From: Zygnema cylindricum
Taxonomy: Eukaryota > Streptophyta > Zygnematophyceae > Zygnematales > Zygnemataceae
NCBI GenBank assembly: GCA_037447655.1
Contig: JBBHKE010003401.1
Span: forward strand, 1 to 64,000
Length of the DNA stretch: 64,000 nt
Direction: 5' to 3'
Both the position numbers and the translations under genes were made by a program. The stretch's first letter is position 1; every line of letters begins with the position of its first letter. Positions 11,248-22,777 of the stretch are shown here, piece after piece. Below the pieces are notes generated by a model. It ran no database searches. It was not told the DNA's origin and saw nothing but the letters and a program-made list of their open reading frames with translations.

Positions 11248-12264
11248 TGGACTACAGAATGCAAGAAGCCTTTAGATAGTATTTAACTAACCAACTTCAA
11301 GCCACAACCACTACTTCCCAAGAAGGCAAAATGACAATTTGACTGCAACCTTGTGCAGCATGGACTCCTCTGAATCGGTAGCAAAAAGAGTCATTGAAAA
11401 CGGCCAACCAGCTGATAAGTTATGAGCCGACAAAAATGCCAATTTTATACAAAGCTCTCTTTGAGAGAGAAAACCATATCCCAGATTTTTCTAAGTCGTA
11501 GCTCCCTCTCACAACCCCTATCTACTACCTGTATGAACCAATCAGATTACTGTACAATACATAAAAGTACTTTTGTCGATGTACTTTTTGTATGATCTTT
11601 GTACGACATGGCCATTAGGAGGACGCGTGTCCATTTTCCACTGGTCCGTACGTTCTTCGGAATTCTTGCGACCGAATGTCATCTCTCCACATGGCGCCAT
11701 GTCATGCCACGTCAATAAAGCCAAACTAACCATTCCGGGATTTTGGCGATGATATGCGCCGTTAGATTTGACGCGAAATGCAATCTCAGCCATAATAAAT
11801 ACTTGCGCGATATCAGTTTCGCTGTAGAAACAAAATGCACGATATCCTTTTCAAATTAGTACATTACTTCCTACTTTGTAAAACTGTATCTATGCATGCC
11901 GTATAAAGTTTCAGTTAAATTATTTCTGTATAATACAATAGTTTAAATAATAATGAAACCCTATATCTCCTTACGGACTTCTACGACAGACTTGTTAGAG
12001 CTAACGGTTAAGCCGCGCTCTGCCGGTCGGGGGTTCGATTCCTGCCAGACTCAACCTTTTGTTGAGAGTGACTTAAGTCACTCTTTAGTCCCTCCTATGG
12101 AGCTGAGGCAGCCATGGCTCCATCGCTCTCTCTCTCCTTCAGTGACTACAACAAGTATGGGGACAAGAGAGATGAGATGGAGGCAGGCTGCGTACATTTT
12201 CTTTATATGTTTTTGCTAATTAGTTTAGACCTTGAAAATACAACAAAAACTACTTATTTCAACA
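11186..12264 (-). mobile_element. LTR of copia E (1079 bp), shared by two internal pieces
   Basis: On the minus strand it starts TGTTGAAATAAG at 12264 and ends CAGCAACA at 11186, followed by AGTTATGGGCC, the primer site with one change. On its upstream side is a polypurine tract (AAAATAAAGGGAG, 12265-12277) and the end of a pol. The LTR therefore acts both as a 3' LTR (for 12265-13388) and as a 5' LTR (for 10796-11247), as in a tandem element sharing one LTR. It contains GTAC words (11550-11610), the GCCATGGCT block and an antisense tRNA-like module. Confidence 0.75.
11991..12055 (+). ncRNA. tRNA-like module in LTR E, antisense to the element
   Basis: The plus strand shows a B-box-like GGTTCGATTCC at 12032-12042, inside a T-arm-like GGGGGTTCGATTCCTGCC. 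About 25 nt upstream is a D-arm-like TTAGAGCTAACGGTTAAGCC. This is shorter than a full tRNA and the acceptor stem does not pair, so it is not a working tRNA gene. It sits where other copia LTRs of this window carry comparable modules. Transcription by RNA polymerase III is conceivable but untested. Confidence 0.4.
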
Positions 12265-13388
12265 CTCCCTTTATTTTCTAGTCTTCCACATTTTTCCCTA
12301 CAGTATTTTAACTTTGGAGAGGGCACAGGTTTGGTCATCATGTCAGCCACCAATTCCTCATTAGATCTATATACAAGATTCACTAATTTATCCTTAACTT
12401 TTTCTCTTACAAAACTTAATCTTATGTCCATATGTTTAGCCTTAAAATGATGTTTTGGATTGGCTGCAATTGCTATGGCCGCTTGATTATCACAAAACAC
12501 TTCATGCACTCCCTCCTTCAAATACCCCAGTTCTTGCAGCAAGGACTTGACCCACATCAACTATTTCATAGTAGAACAAGAGGCCATGTACTCAGCCTCC
12601 ATAGTGGACTGAGCAACCACCTTTTGTTGCTTACTGCTCCAACAGCAAGCACCTTCCCCAACATACAACACATACCCTTAAGTGCATCGTCTCATAGGTG
12701 CGTCCCCAGAACAAGCATCACTCAAAGTAGTGATGTCAGTGTGCTCCCCTCCCAAAAGAAACCATAACTCTCTGGTCTCCACCTTATATCTCATGACTCT
12801 CTTGGCTGCCTCATAGTCTCTCTTCCTAGGATCATTAAGACTCCTACTGAGTACTCCAACTGCTACCGCTATGTCTGGCCTGGTACAATTCATGAAATAG
12901 ATTAAACTTCCTACAACCTCTCTATAAGAAATAGACTTCATAAACTCTCTCTCCTTTAGACTCAACTGATCATCTAAGATCATCACTCCTATTTCTACAC
13001 TCCCATCACTTACTTTTTTCAAGTCCATGGGAGTGGTACAACTCTTAGCATTTTCCATCTGAAATTTCTCAAGCATATTACCTATTGCTTCTTTTTGAGT
13101 AAGTCTCATAATCTTCTTCCCCCTATCTCTCTCCATTTGAATCCCCAAAATATATCTTACCTCCCCTAAATCCTTCATATCAAATCTGTCTCTAAGATCT
13201 TTCTTCAACTTATCGATTTTTTGCAAAGATTTACTCTATGAAACAGATCATCCACATAAATTGCAATAAAAATGACACCATTCTCATCTTCAAAGATATA
13301 GATAGAATGGTCTGAGCTGATCTGGATATATCCCAGGTGAGAAACTCATCTAGTTTCTTACTCTACTGTCAAGTAGCCTGCTTCAGTC
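12265..13388 (-). pseudogene. Copia E reverse transcriptase/RNase H fragment
   Basis: This is the C-terminal third of a copia pol. It starts at SLYGLKQA (about 13390), runs through a degraded RT palm and thumb (MKDLGEVRYILGIQMERDR; RLTQKEAIGNMLEKFQM; GSLIYFMNCTRPDIAVAVGVLSRSL) and on to RNase H (CDNQAAIAIA near 12490; KHMDIRLSFVREKV near 12440; VADMMTKPVPSPKLKYCREKCG near 12330). The YVDD box near 13245 is shifted out of frame. Stops near 12675 and 12565 break the rest. It is cut at 13388 against the truncated A0 LTR. Confidence 0.85.
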
Positions 13389-13775
13389 CATATAAGCTTA
13401 TACATTACCGGATCTATGTATACCGTAATCAGTTACAGTTAATTGATTTAACCTACGTATTAATGTTAAATTACATATCGTACTATATAATACGTAACAC
13501 TACTTCTAGACTTAACGGCTAAGGCTACCGGCTATTTCTGGTTGACGGCCGGCAGGTACCAGGATCAAATTGGCCGGCATATACCTTTTAGTAAATAATC
13601 CCTTAACTAGTATAAATTTCCCGTAAACCTCAGGATAGCCTAGGTAGCCATGGCTCTAGCTTCTCAGTGACTGCGACAAGTTTGAGAGTTGGAGAGAGAA
13701 GTTAGAGGTAGACTGCCTCGGCTTCTTTATTTCTATTCAGACTTAGAAAATAATTTAAAACCATTATTTTCTACA
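13388..13775 (-). mobile_element. 3' LTR of copia A0, truncated
   Basis: Read on the minus strand, it starts TGTAGAAAATAATGG at 13775 directly after the purine tract GAAAATAAGGGGAG of A0. It matches the first 390 bp or so of the A0 5' LTR (18129-19163), including the GCCATGGCT block and the GCCGGC tRNA-like region. It ends at the TTATACATTACC word where E pol begins. About 650 bp of the LTR are missing. Confidence 0.8.
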
Positions 13776-13788
13776 CTCCCCTTATTTT

Positions 13789-16700
13789 CTAGTCAATCTT
13801 TAATTTCAGACCACACTTCTCCCTGCAAAAAATTAGCTTAGGGGAAGGCACAGGTTTGGTCATCATATATGCTACCATCTCACTATCTGGTCTGTACTCT
13901 AAACTGATTATTTTGTTTTCTACTTTCTCTCTAACAAAGCTGAGTTTGATGTCCATGTGTTTGGCTTTAAAATGATGTTTATGATTGGCAGAAATAGCGA
14001 TTGCTGCCTGATTATCACAAAATATTTTCTGCACACCACTCTTAAGGTGACCAAGCTCACCAAGCAAAGACTTGACCCACATCAATTCTTTTACAGCAGA
14101 GCAAGAGGCCATATACTCAGCCTCCATGGTGGACTGGGCAATAACCTTTTACTGTTTGCTACTCCAACAATAAGCCCCATCACCCACATATAATACATAT
14201 CCAGAAGTGCATCTCCTCATCGGAGCATCACCATAACTAGCATCACTCCAAGTAGTGATGTCAGCATTCTCCCCCCCCAGATGAAACCATAGATCCTTAG
14301 TTCCTATCAAATATCTAAGGACTCTCTTAGCTGCCTCCCAATCTTTCTTAGTGGGAGCATTTAGACTTCTACTCAGCACTCCTACAGCTGCAGCTAAATC
14401 TGGCCGGGTACAATTCATTAAATAGATTAGACTTCCCACTACTTTCCTGTAAGGAATAGTCTGCATGAACTTCTGTTCATCAGCAGATAATTCCTCGTCT
14501 AAGACTATGACTCCTTCTTCCTCACTCCCCTCACTTCCCTTATTCAACTCCATTGGAGTTGTACAACTATTAGCTTTATCCATTTCGATTTTTTCAAGCA
14601 TGTTCCTTATTGCTTCCTTTTGAGTCAGTCTTATAATTTTCCTTTTTCGGTTTCTCTCTACTTGTATTCCCAAAATATATTTTGCTTCTCCCATATCCTT
14701 CATTTCAAATCTCCCCTTAAGATCGGTTTTCAGTTTATTTATTTTTTCCATTGATTTACTTAAAACAAGCAAATCATCAACATAAATTGCAAAAAATATA
14801 AAACCTTCCTCATCTTCGAAAACGTAGATTGAGTGATCTGAGCTGATCCGAATACATCCCAGACTGGTAAGAAACTCATCAAGCTTCTTATTCCATTGTC
14901 GAGGCGCCTGTTTCAAACCATAAAGAGATTTAATCAGCCGGCATGCCTTACTCTCCTCTCCTTCCTCCACAAAACCTTCGGGTTGTCGCATGAAGATCTC
15001 CTCTTCCAACTCTCCATGCAAAAAGGCTGTCTTGATGTCCATCTGGTGCACTTCCATGTCTTCCGCTGCTGCTAAACTAAGAAGTATGCGGACGGAGGGA
15101 AATCTGTCCACCGGGGCAAAGGTTTCCTCGTAGTCAATTCCCTCCTTTTGTGTAAATCCCTTTGCCACTAATCTGGCCTTGTAGCGCTCGATTGTGTTAT
15201 CTGGGTTCAGTTTTAATTTGAAAACCCACTTACAACCGATTGGTTTTCAGTTAGGTGGACAATCCACCAGCTCCCAAGTATCGGCTGCCATGATTGAGGC
15301 CATCTCCTCATTGATGGCTGTCTTCCACCGGTTTATTTCTGGACAAGTCATCGCCTCTCCATAAGTTTGAGGTTCGTCTTGATGAGATAGTTTAGTTACC
15401 TTGTTATTAACCTGTTTTTCTTGCAGTCTTTTGCTACTTCTCCTCCCCCCCTCAAAATCAGAGGCCAAAATAGATGGTTCTCGTGGATTCTTTCGAACAA
15501 ACTCGGCTTCTCCCCTATCCTTTGATTCCGAATCAATTTCCACCACGTCTTCCGCTTCGGGTAGAGTTGACAGTGGAGTTTCCACAGCCAATTCCTTTTC
15601 GGTTTGATTTGTACCTGCAAGATTGTCATCTTCTTTAAAACCTGGATAGTTAGGAAGCTCAAAGTCATCGGAATTTTCTGACTCAAATCTGATTTTTATT
15701 GACTTCGTATATTTGAAGGGATCCACAGACTTTCCTTCATCCATAACTACTAGATGTTTTACTAGGATTATATCTTCCCTTTTTAGATCATAAACTCTAT
15801 ATCCTTTAACATCCTCATCATATCCTAATAAGTATCCCTGTTTTCTTTTAGGATCTAGCTTCCAATTGGACCGATCAGTATCTAGACTGAATACTTGACT
15901 GCGGAAAACCTTTAAGTGAGATATGTCTGGTTTCCGACCTGTCCATCTCTCATAAGGTGTTTGATCTTTTATAGCTGAAGTAAGAACTCTATTCTTGAGG
16001 TAATTAGCACAGTTCATTGCTTCTGCCCAAAACCTTTTTCCTATTTTTTTATCTGACAATATACTTCTAGCACTATCACTTAGTGTTCTATTTAACCTTT
16101 CAGCTACCCCATTCTGTACCGGATTTTCTGGAACTGTCTTTTGGTGTCTGACCCCATCTTCCCTGAGAAAATCCTCAAACTGGTTAGAAGTATACTCTCC
16201 ACCATTGTCACTCCTTACTCTCTTGATTGGAGTTTCATGGATTTTTTCGCTCCAAGCTTTATATTGTCTAAAACAATCCTGAGCTTCTGACTTGTTTTTC
16301 AAAAAATACACCCGGGAATACCGAGACCAATCATCAGTTATAGTCATCATAAATCTCTTCCCCCCCGGTGAGTGCACTTTAGCCGGACCCCAAATATCTG
16401 TGTGTACTAGTTCTAGAATTTTTTCTCCCTTATAGGTGGCTGATTTAGGAATGGGTAATCTGTGTGCTTTACCTTGAGCACATCCACTACACTCACTTTT
16501 ATCATTTCTCTCACTGAACTGAATCCCTTCCACCACTCCCATCTTTTTCATCTCTCTTAACTTATCTAGATTCACATGCCCAAGCCTCTTATGCCAGATC
16601 ATAATATCATGAACACCAGCATAATAAAGTTTCTTCATTTCATTACTTAAGATCAGCCTAAACATCCCATGGCTACCTTTCTCAACAATGAAATAGACAT

Positions 16701-17169
16701 CCTCCTCAAAACTAGCAGTAAAGACTCCTTCCCTAGTGCTAGTACAAAAACCCTTATCATCTAATACTGATGTAGAGATAAGATTTTTGTTCAGCTCCGG
16801 AATAAACAATACATCAGAGAATGTTAATATGGATGTCTTTCCTTCTACTAACACTTTTAGATCTACCGATCCTACAAGAGTAGTGGTGACTATCCTCCCA
16901 TCCCCGTACTCTATCTCTACGGTGGGAATCTTTCTTATCTTAGTGAACAGAAGCCTATCCTTACACATGTGCATGGAGGCACCTAAATCTACAATCCAGC
17001 CTGCTTCACCTTTCAATCCACCGTAAGCACATTTCTGCCTTCGTGGAATTTCGACCTCATTTTTCGCCTCCAACTCCTCATCCAAAAGAAGCTCATCGTC
17101 CTCGTCCTCGGATTCCCCCTCAAGTACCTGTGTGACAAGGGCCTTTTTTCTTTCCTCTCGGGGTACCAC
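13789..17169 (-). pseudogene. Copia A0 pol: protease, integrase, RT, RNase H
   Basis: This is the best-preserved copia pol here. From the 17169 side come protease (WIVDLGASMHMC near 16990), the zinc-binding integrase N-domain (HKRLGH near 16590; CSGCAQGKAHRLPIP near 16490) and the integrase core. Its catalytic triad is visible in LVHTDIWGP, RSDNGGEY and QNGVAERLNRTL. RT follows from 15168, with MDIKTAFLHGELEEEIF, LKQAPRQW and YVDD near 14785. RNase H ends the frame (WSDASYGDAPMRRCTSGY; CDNQAAIAI). One frame runs throughout, with single stops near 15249 and 14146. The protease has DLG instead of DTG or DSG, as in A1. Only a frameshift near 17,150 and three stops across gag and pol separate A0 from an open polyprotein. 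Confidence 0.9.
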
Positions 17170-18148
17170 CGGTCTGCCCCTCCTTTAACCGAAGCTCGGT
17201 TAGCTTAGTGTACTCTGCCATATAGTGCCCCGGTTTCTTACAAAAATGACTTAAACCTTTGGGAGCCCTTGGTTCAAACTCGTCAGCCTGTTTTTTCTGC
17301 TCCCTACCCCCATAGTTTCCGACCGGTTTTCGGGAATCCTTGTTCCTCCAATCAGTCGCTGTTGCCAAGGCTTGGCCACTCTTTCCTCCCCTTCGGATCT
17401 CAATTGTATTCTCTCGAACGAGAATCATCCCTACCACTGAGTTCCATATCCACCTTGAGTCCGGCAAGTCCTGCACACGGTTCACTATGTTCTCAAACTC
17501 ATCAGGTAACTTCATCAGTAAAGAGTTAACCTTTTCTTTTTCACTAAAATCTTTTCCCGCACTCTCTAGCTCCATGAAGAGTGTAGCAAGCTCATTGCAA
17601 AAATCCAGCATATTTCCCCCTTTGTATACATACTCCTTAACTTTCTGATCAGCCAACTGTTGTTGCTGAATCGTACCACTTCGGTACATCTCTATGAGAG
17701 CCATCCAAAGATCGGATGCCCTTTCTACCTGCAAATGAGGACATGCAAGTCCTTGAGTGAGATGGCGTAGGATGAAGTGCTTTGCCGCCATATTGTTGAA
17801 GTCCTAAGTTTCAGTATCATTCTCCTCGTTCCTCGGAATAGGTGACATGAATGCCGAACTAGTTGCTATTGGTGTGGTCGTCTCCTTCTCTTTTCCTTTG
17901 TCCACCACCTCTCCTTCTTTTGTTTCCTCCGTTGAAGGTGGATCCTCTTTCCTGGTGAATCTGCTTCCTCCAAACCCTGGAGGAATTCCAAGACTTGATG
18001 GACGCCCCAGCCGTCCACTCACTATCCCCCAAAACCTTTTTTCGCATAGAGCTCCTATCATCATACTTTCCCAGTATATGAATCCAGTTCCATTAAAGAT
18101 TGGTACCATAGAGGGTGGGCCCATAACCTGTAACTCTGAGACCTCCAT
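17120..18148 (-). pseudogene. Copia A0 gag
   Basis: The ATG at 18148 lies 20 bp inside the LTR, and the frame runs over the primer site (MEVSELQVMGPP). Capsid-like motifs follow: GTGFIYWESMMIGALCEKRFWGIV, a linker rich in Glu and Lys, then AAKHFILRHL, DLWMALIEMYRSG and LATLFMELESAGKDFSEKEKVNSLLMKLPDEFENIV. A zinc-knuckle relic is near 17230 (HFCKKPGHYMAEY). Its first and last Cys are changed (Ser and Tyr), whereas A1 keeps CHFCKKPGHYMAEC. There is one stop near 17802. The frame leaves pol near 17150, where A1 is continuous, so gag and pol were probably one polyprotein. Confidence 0.88.
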
Positions 18149-19163
18149 AAGTCCTCAGAGTGGACAGCTTCCAAGAAGCCTCTAGGATAATCCTGACCCC
18201 TAAGTGTTTCAGCAAAAATAACTGTCACCCTGGCACACAAAAACTTTCATCAACTGCACCCTTGTGAAGGCAAGACTCCCGTGAGTCGATAGCAAAAAGA
18301 ATCTCTGAATGTGCTCCCCTGAGCAGTAAGTTATGGAGGGTCAAATGTGACCTTTTGTACAGAAGCTCTCTAGGAGAGAGGGTCCTATCTCCTAATTTTT
18401 CTAAGTCCTATCTCTCTCACAGACTCTATCTACTGATGTACGGAACCAATCACAATACAGTTCCGTACGCAAAAGTACAGCTGCCGGTGTACTTTATGTA
18501 CGAACATTGTACGACATGGCCCAAATGTCGACACATGTCATATCCGGATTCGGTGCCATAATCTCCGGAGATTCCACGATCCAATGTAATTTTGCCACGC
18601 GTCATCCGATGTGGCGATGGCCACAAACCGCCGAAATCTTCTTCTGCGATCTCGGCGCTAATTTCGGCCGTTCGATTAGAATCTAATTTAATCGTAGCCG
18701 TAATAAATACATGCGCGGTATTCGTTTCCCTTACAAAGTAAATGCGCGGTATTGATTTCGTGCATGTACCGTATTCCGTACTTATACATTACCGGATCTA
18801 TGTATACCATAATCAGTTACAGTTAAATGATTTAACCCACGTATTAATGTTTAAGTACATATCGTACTATATAATACGTAACACTACTTCTAGACTTTAC
18901 GGCTATGGCTACCGGCTATTTCTGGTTGATGGCCGGCAAGTACCAGGATCAAATCCTGTGGCCGGCATATACCTTTTAGTAAATAATCCCTTAACTAGTA
19001 TAAATTTCCCGTAAACCTCAGGATAGCCTAGGTAGCCATGGCTCTAGCTTCTCAGTGACTGCGACAAGTTTGAGAGTTGGAGAGAGAAGTTAGAGGTAGA
19101 CTCCCTCGGCTTCTTTATATCTATTCAGAACTAGATAATACTTTAAAACCATTAGGTTCTACA
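18129..19163 (-). mobile_element. 5' LTR of copia A0 (1035 bp)
   Basis: On the minus strand it begins TGTAGAACCTAATGG at 19163 and ends CAGAGTTACA at 18129. GGTTATGGGCCCACC, the 15-nt complement of the initiator tRNA-Met anticodon arm, follows at once. It includes the GCCATGGCT block, the antisense GCCGGC/T-arm-like module (about 18890-18968), the CGCGGTATT palindrome region (18712-18758), GTAC words (18460-18515) and the CTCCCCTGAGC hairpin (about 18315-18330). Outside 19163 lies a gypsy LTR fragment, which A0 has joined or invaded. Confidence 0.85.
18890..18968 (+). ncRNA. tRNA-like module in the A0 LTR, antisense
   Basis: A T-arm-like hairpin CCAGGATCAAATCCTG (18943-18958) with B-box-like GGATCAAATCC lies between two GCCGGC words. 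An A-box-like run, TAGACTTTACGGCTATGGC, lies about 35 nt upstream. It has no full cloverleaf. The same arrangement occurs in A1 (55805-55882, minus) and the other A LTRs, always opposite to the retroelement. Confidence 0.35.
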
Positions 19164-19578
19164 GCTAGGGCTAGGCTGCTATAGTTGCGATTCCAGAGGA
19201 GCGCAGCTGCAATTCCAGACCAGCGCAGCATAGCAGCATAGCAGCATAGCAACCTAGCGGCGTAGCACCTTAGTAGCGCAGCAGCGTAGCAGTGCAGCAT
19301 AGCAACGCCGCAGAATACAGATTGAGCTGGATAGTTCTAGAAGGGAGTTTTGGATAGATCTCGGTTGACCATGAAGGTTCACGTGTACAGCTGTATAGTA
19401 CTAGGTTGACTAGCAGTTAGTTAGTTTAAATGATCGAGTAGACCTAGTGAATGACACTCTTCGAGTAGACCTTTGCAACTAGCGCACACCTTGTAATCCC
19501 TTCCAAATAATCAAGTGCAACCTTGTCTATCAGTGTTGTGTACTCCTACTATTGCTACCGGAAGATCCCTGGGTGTTT
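19164..19578 (+). mobile_element. Gypsy H LTR fragment
   Basis: Matches the gypsy LTR at 23555-24063 from GCTAGGGCTAGGC up to GGGTGTTT. The first 28 bp or so and the last 60 bp or so are absent. It contains GCAGC/TAGC words (19195-19320). It is bounded by A0 on the left and by the start of element F on the right, so F probably inserted into this LTR. Confidence 0.75.
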
Positions 19579-20789
19579 TGTTGATATTTGAGTATTTTCT
19601 AGGTCTGTATTAGGATAGAAAAAGAGCCGAGGCGGTCTGCCTCTAACTCCCCTTTCCAAGCCCCCACACTTGTTGTAGTCACTGAAGGCTGGATAGGGAG
19701 CTAGAGCCATGGCTGCCTAGGCTCTCTAGAGAAGACAGGGGGTAAATTAGGTAGACTTACCAAAAGTTAGTTGACGGACCCAGGAATTGATGCTGGTACC
19801 TACCGTCCGTCAATCCGCATTAGCCGTTAGCTCTAGCCGTTATGTCTAGAACAGATATTACGATATATAGGGTTTGACAAATATATAAATCGTCATATGT
19901 AGATTAATCCGTTTAACGGCTAATAGATACTTAGTACATAGATACAGTTTAATTTAGTACGAAGTACGGTATGGGGACAGAACAGATACCGCGCATTTGT
20001 TTCGATAGCGAAACAAATACCGCGCATTTGTTTCGATAGCGAAACAAATACCGCGCGTCGAATTTCAGCGGCTAGGATTATAGCCGATTTTGATCGGACG
20101 GCCACGATAGGCGCCGCGATCACGGAAAAGGCATTTTTGGAGTTTTATGGTCTTTTCCACGTCAGATGACACGTGGAGTGATAACATTGGACTACGGGAA
20201 TTCCGGAGATTACAGGAACTAATCTTGATTTGACACGTGTCGACATTTTGGCCATGTCGTACAATGGCCGTACAGTAAGTACACCGGCACCTGTACTTTT
20301 CTGTACGACACAGTAATTTGATAGGTGCCATACTTCAATAGATAGAGTTTTAAAGAGGGAATAGGACTTCGAAAATTTTTGGTAGGCAGCTGCCTCTCCC
20401 AGAGAGCACCCTGTATAAATGTCAAACTTTGGCCAGCCATAACTATCAATTTACTTGACCATTTTCAGTGATTCTTTTTGCTGCGGACTCAGGGGAGTCC
20501 AGGCTACACAGAAGTGTAGTCGTTCAGAGTTTTTGTCTGCCAGGGTGTCTGTATTTCTAAGGGAAAGTCAAAGTGGGTGAATGTGTCCAAATCTCATATT
20601 CTAACTTTGCATTCTGTGGTGGAACTGAGCACACAGAAAGTGTTATTTCACAGGGGTGAATCTATATTGGGGTTCTGACTGTCAAGGGGTCAGTCATTTG
20701 GGTTTATATCAACTTGGAGTCGGCACTATCTAGATTAGCTTCTTTTGGATCTGCATACTCTGAGGGCCAATGGAGGTCTCAGAGTTTCA
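19579..20789 (+). mobile_element. 5' LTR of gag-only copia F (1211 bp)
   Basis: Starts TGTTGATATTTGAG and ends CAGAGTTTCA, followed by GGTTATGGGCCCACC (20790-20804). Modules in order are GCCATGGCT (near 19707), an antisense tRNA-like block (19771-19850), a 31-bp repeat with internal palindrome ATTTGTTTCG-ATAG-CGAAACAAAT in two copies plus part of a third (19986-20057), a CACGTG word with five GTAC words (20235-20310), and the hairpin GACTCAGGGGAGTC (20486-20499). The Gag ATG is at 20770 inside the LTR. Confidence 0.8.
19771..19850 (-). ncRNA. tRNA-like module in the F LTR, antisense
   Basis: On the minus strand a T-arm-like CCAGCATCAATTCCTGG is enclosed by a 9-bp inverted repeat, TTGACGGAC at 19771-19779 and GTCCGTCAA at 19805-19813. 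Two TAACGGCTA words lie upstream, where the A box of a tRNA would be. It is the counterpart of the modules in LTRs A, D and E. It does not fold into a complete tRNA that I can see. Confidence 0.3.
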
Positions 20790-22457
20790 GGTTATGGGCC
20801 CACCATCTGGGGTGCCTGTGTTCGATGGAACAGACTTCACTTATTGGGAGTTTACAATGGCGGGATTGCTTTTCGAGAAGCACTTATGGGGAATCGTTTC
20901 GGGACAAGTGAGATGTCCGCCACCTGGCTTTGGAGGAGCTTACTATGGAGATTCATCTGAGGCTGCCCAGAATATCAACCGGAGTTCAGATGCAACGGAA
21001 GGTGAAGGGAAAAATCTTTCCGTGGATGGGGAAATAGGGGAGAAGGAAAAGGGACACTTATGGTGAGGGGAGCTAGGCTCTCAGCTATGGTACCACATGT
21101 AGGGATTAAAACTGAAGAAAATGACAGAAAAATATGGGAATACAAAAACACTATAGCAAAACATCTCATACTTAGATATGGGTCTAAGTCCATAGCTATC
21201 ACTCTTTTAAGTCTAACCAAGTCTTCGGAAATCTGGGAAGCACTAATTCAGATTTATAAGAGTGAGACTATACAGAGGCAGCAATTAGTGAAACAAGAAA
21301 TATAGGCCTATGTTTATAAAGGCGGTAGCATGATAGAGTTTTGCAATGATATTGCTGCATTATATGTTGACCTTGCTAGTGCGGGATATGTAGAATCTGA
21401 GGAGAGGAAGATTAATACACTACTTATGAAACTCCCAAGTGAGTACGAAAACATTATTTATCGTATGCAAGCAATGGATGGCTCCTCATGGACTTGGAGC
21501 TTGACCATGGGGATAATTCTTGTAAGGGAAAGCACTTTGGAGCTTCGTAGGGGAAAGGACAGGGTCAATGCATTTTCAGCTGGTGGTGATTGGCGGAAGC
21601 ATGATAAGAGGAACGGCGGTGACGAGCGGAAACGTGATGAGAGGAACGGTGGTGACGAGCGGAAGCGTGATGAGAGAAAGAAAAACAAAGGTAAACCTTA
21701 TCGGAACTTTGGTGGAAAGAGAGGGAGAGGAAAAGAAAGGGGAGCTTTGAAAAAGGGGGCTTGCTTCTTTTGTAGGGAACCGGGTCATTATATGGAGGAA
21801 TGCCCTTGTTTGGAAAAACTTAGAAGTTGGAATGTGGATGAGGAGGAAGAATGGGAAGAGGAGAAAGAGGATGAAGATATTTTAGAGCTTCTCCGGATTA
21901 GTAGTATGGGGAAGAAAGAAAAGCACACAGTAATTGCACGAAGGCAACAGTGTGCTTTTGGAGGTATAAGGGAAGTATAGAGAGAGGAGGTACTTGAGGA
22001 TGTCGAGGAGTGTAGAGTGTATGACTTAGAAATGAGAAAGTCAGTTCTAGGATCCATAAGTGAAAACGGGAAAGATAAAATTAATCAGGATAACTTTATA
22101 GATAATAGGGAACCAGAAAACTGTTCAGAAAGGGAGACTTCAATGGATTCCGAGGAAAGGGGAGACGTGAAACTCGAAGAGGTTTCAAAGGATAGGGGAG
22201 AAGAGGAATATTTGATTAAAGGTTTAGGGGAGAAGAAATATTTATTGGGAATTAAATTAGAAAGTAATAGTGGAAAGAATTCCATGGGAGAGAGTGAGGG
22301 AAGTTCAGAATATGGGGTAATTATCATGGATAAAAATATGAGGACGAAAGATGTAGATCTTATGAGGAACTTAGTAGGGACTAGTGGTTTTGGGAATACT
22401 TGGGGGTGGATGGATTTGACATCACTACTTGGTGTGACGTCACTTGTGAAGATGTGA
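20770..22457 (+). pseudogene. Element F gag with an acidic tail and pol relics
   Basis: Gag begins at the LTR-borne ATG (MEVSEFQVMGPPSG) and follows the A plan: GTDFTYWEFTMAGLLFEKHLWGIV, AKHLILRYG, YVDLASAGYVESEERKINTLLMKLPSEYENI, then zinc knuckle CFFCREPGHYMEEC (near 21770). Before the knuckle is a basic repeat, GDERKRDERN, in tandem. After it is an acidic stretch, then ARRQQCAFGGIREV, which in A stands just before protease. Protease, integrase and most of RT are gone. 22,230-22,450 keeps shrunken RT/RNase H echoes (YLLGIKLESN; EGSSEYGVIIMD). A frameshift near 21,055 and stops at 21303 and 21978 break it. Confidence 0.75.
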
Positions 22458-22777
22458 CTGTAAAAGGGTTAGCATCTAGGTGTATGTTGCAGATTGGAAA
22501 TGGGGTTGGCTGTTGGGATCGCAAGAGGGAAATCGGTTTGTGTGTGGATGAAAGAGTGATGAAGTGAATAAAATCTTTGCTCGGATTTAAGAAAAATGGG
22601 ATGTTAAATAAAATGTGTGATACAATTATCATTTCAGTTCATTTAATGCACTGTGTTAAATACTTAAGTTTAATGAAAGGAAAAGGAAAAAGGAAAAAGA
22701 AAAAGAAAAAGGGGAGTGGGTGTTTGTTTACTTGTTTGTGGAAGTTGAAAGAAAAATAAACTAGAAAATAAGGGGAG
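22458..22777 (+). pseudogene. RNase H relics and polypurine tract of F
   Basis: Short matches to copia RNase H remain: MLQIGNGVGCW near 22480 echoes VLYVGDGACCW of A1, and the run around 22565 echoes VKSLLGELGHLKSGV at the nucleotide level. Then comes a low-complexity AAGGAAAAAG tract and the polypurine tract AGAAAATAAGGGGAG ending at 22777. This shows F is a deletion derivative of an autonomous A-like element. Confidence 0.5.
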
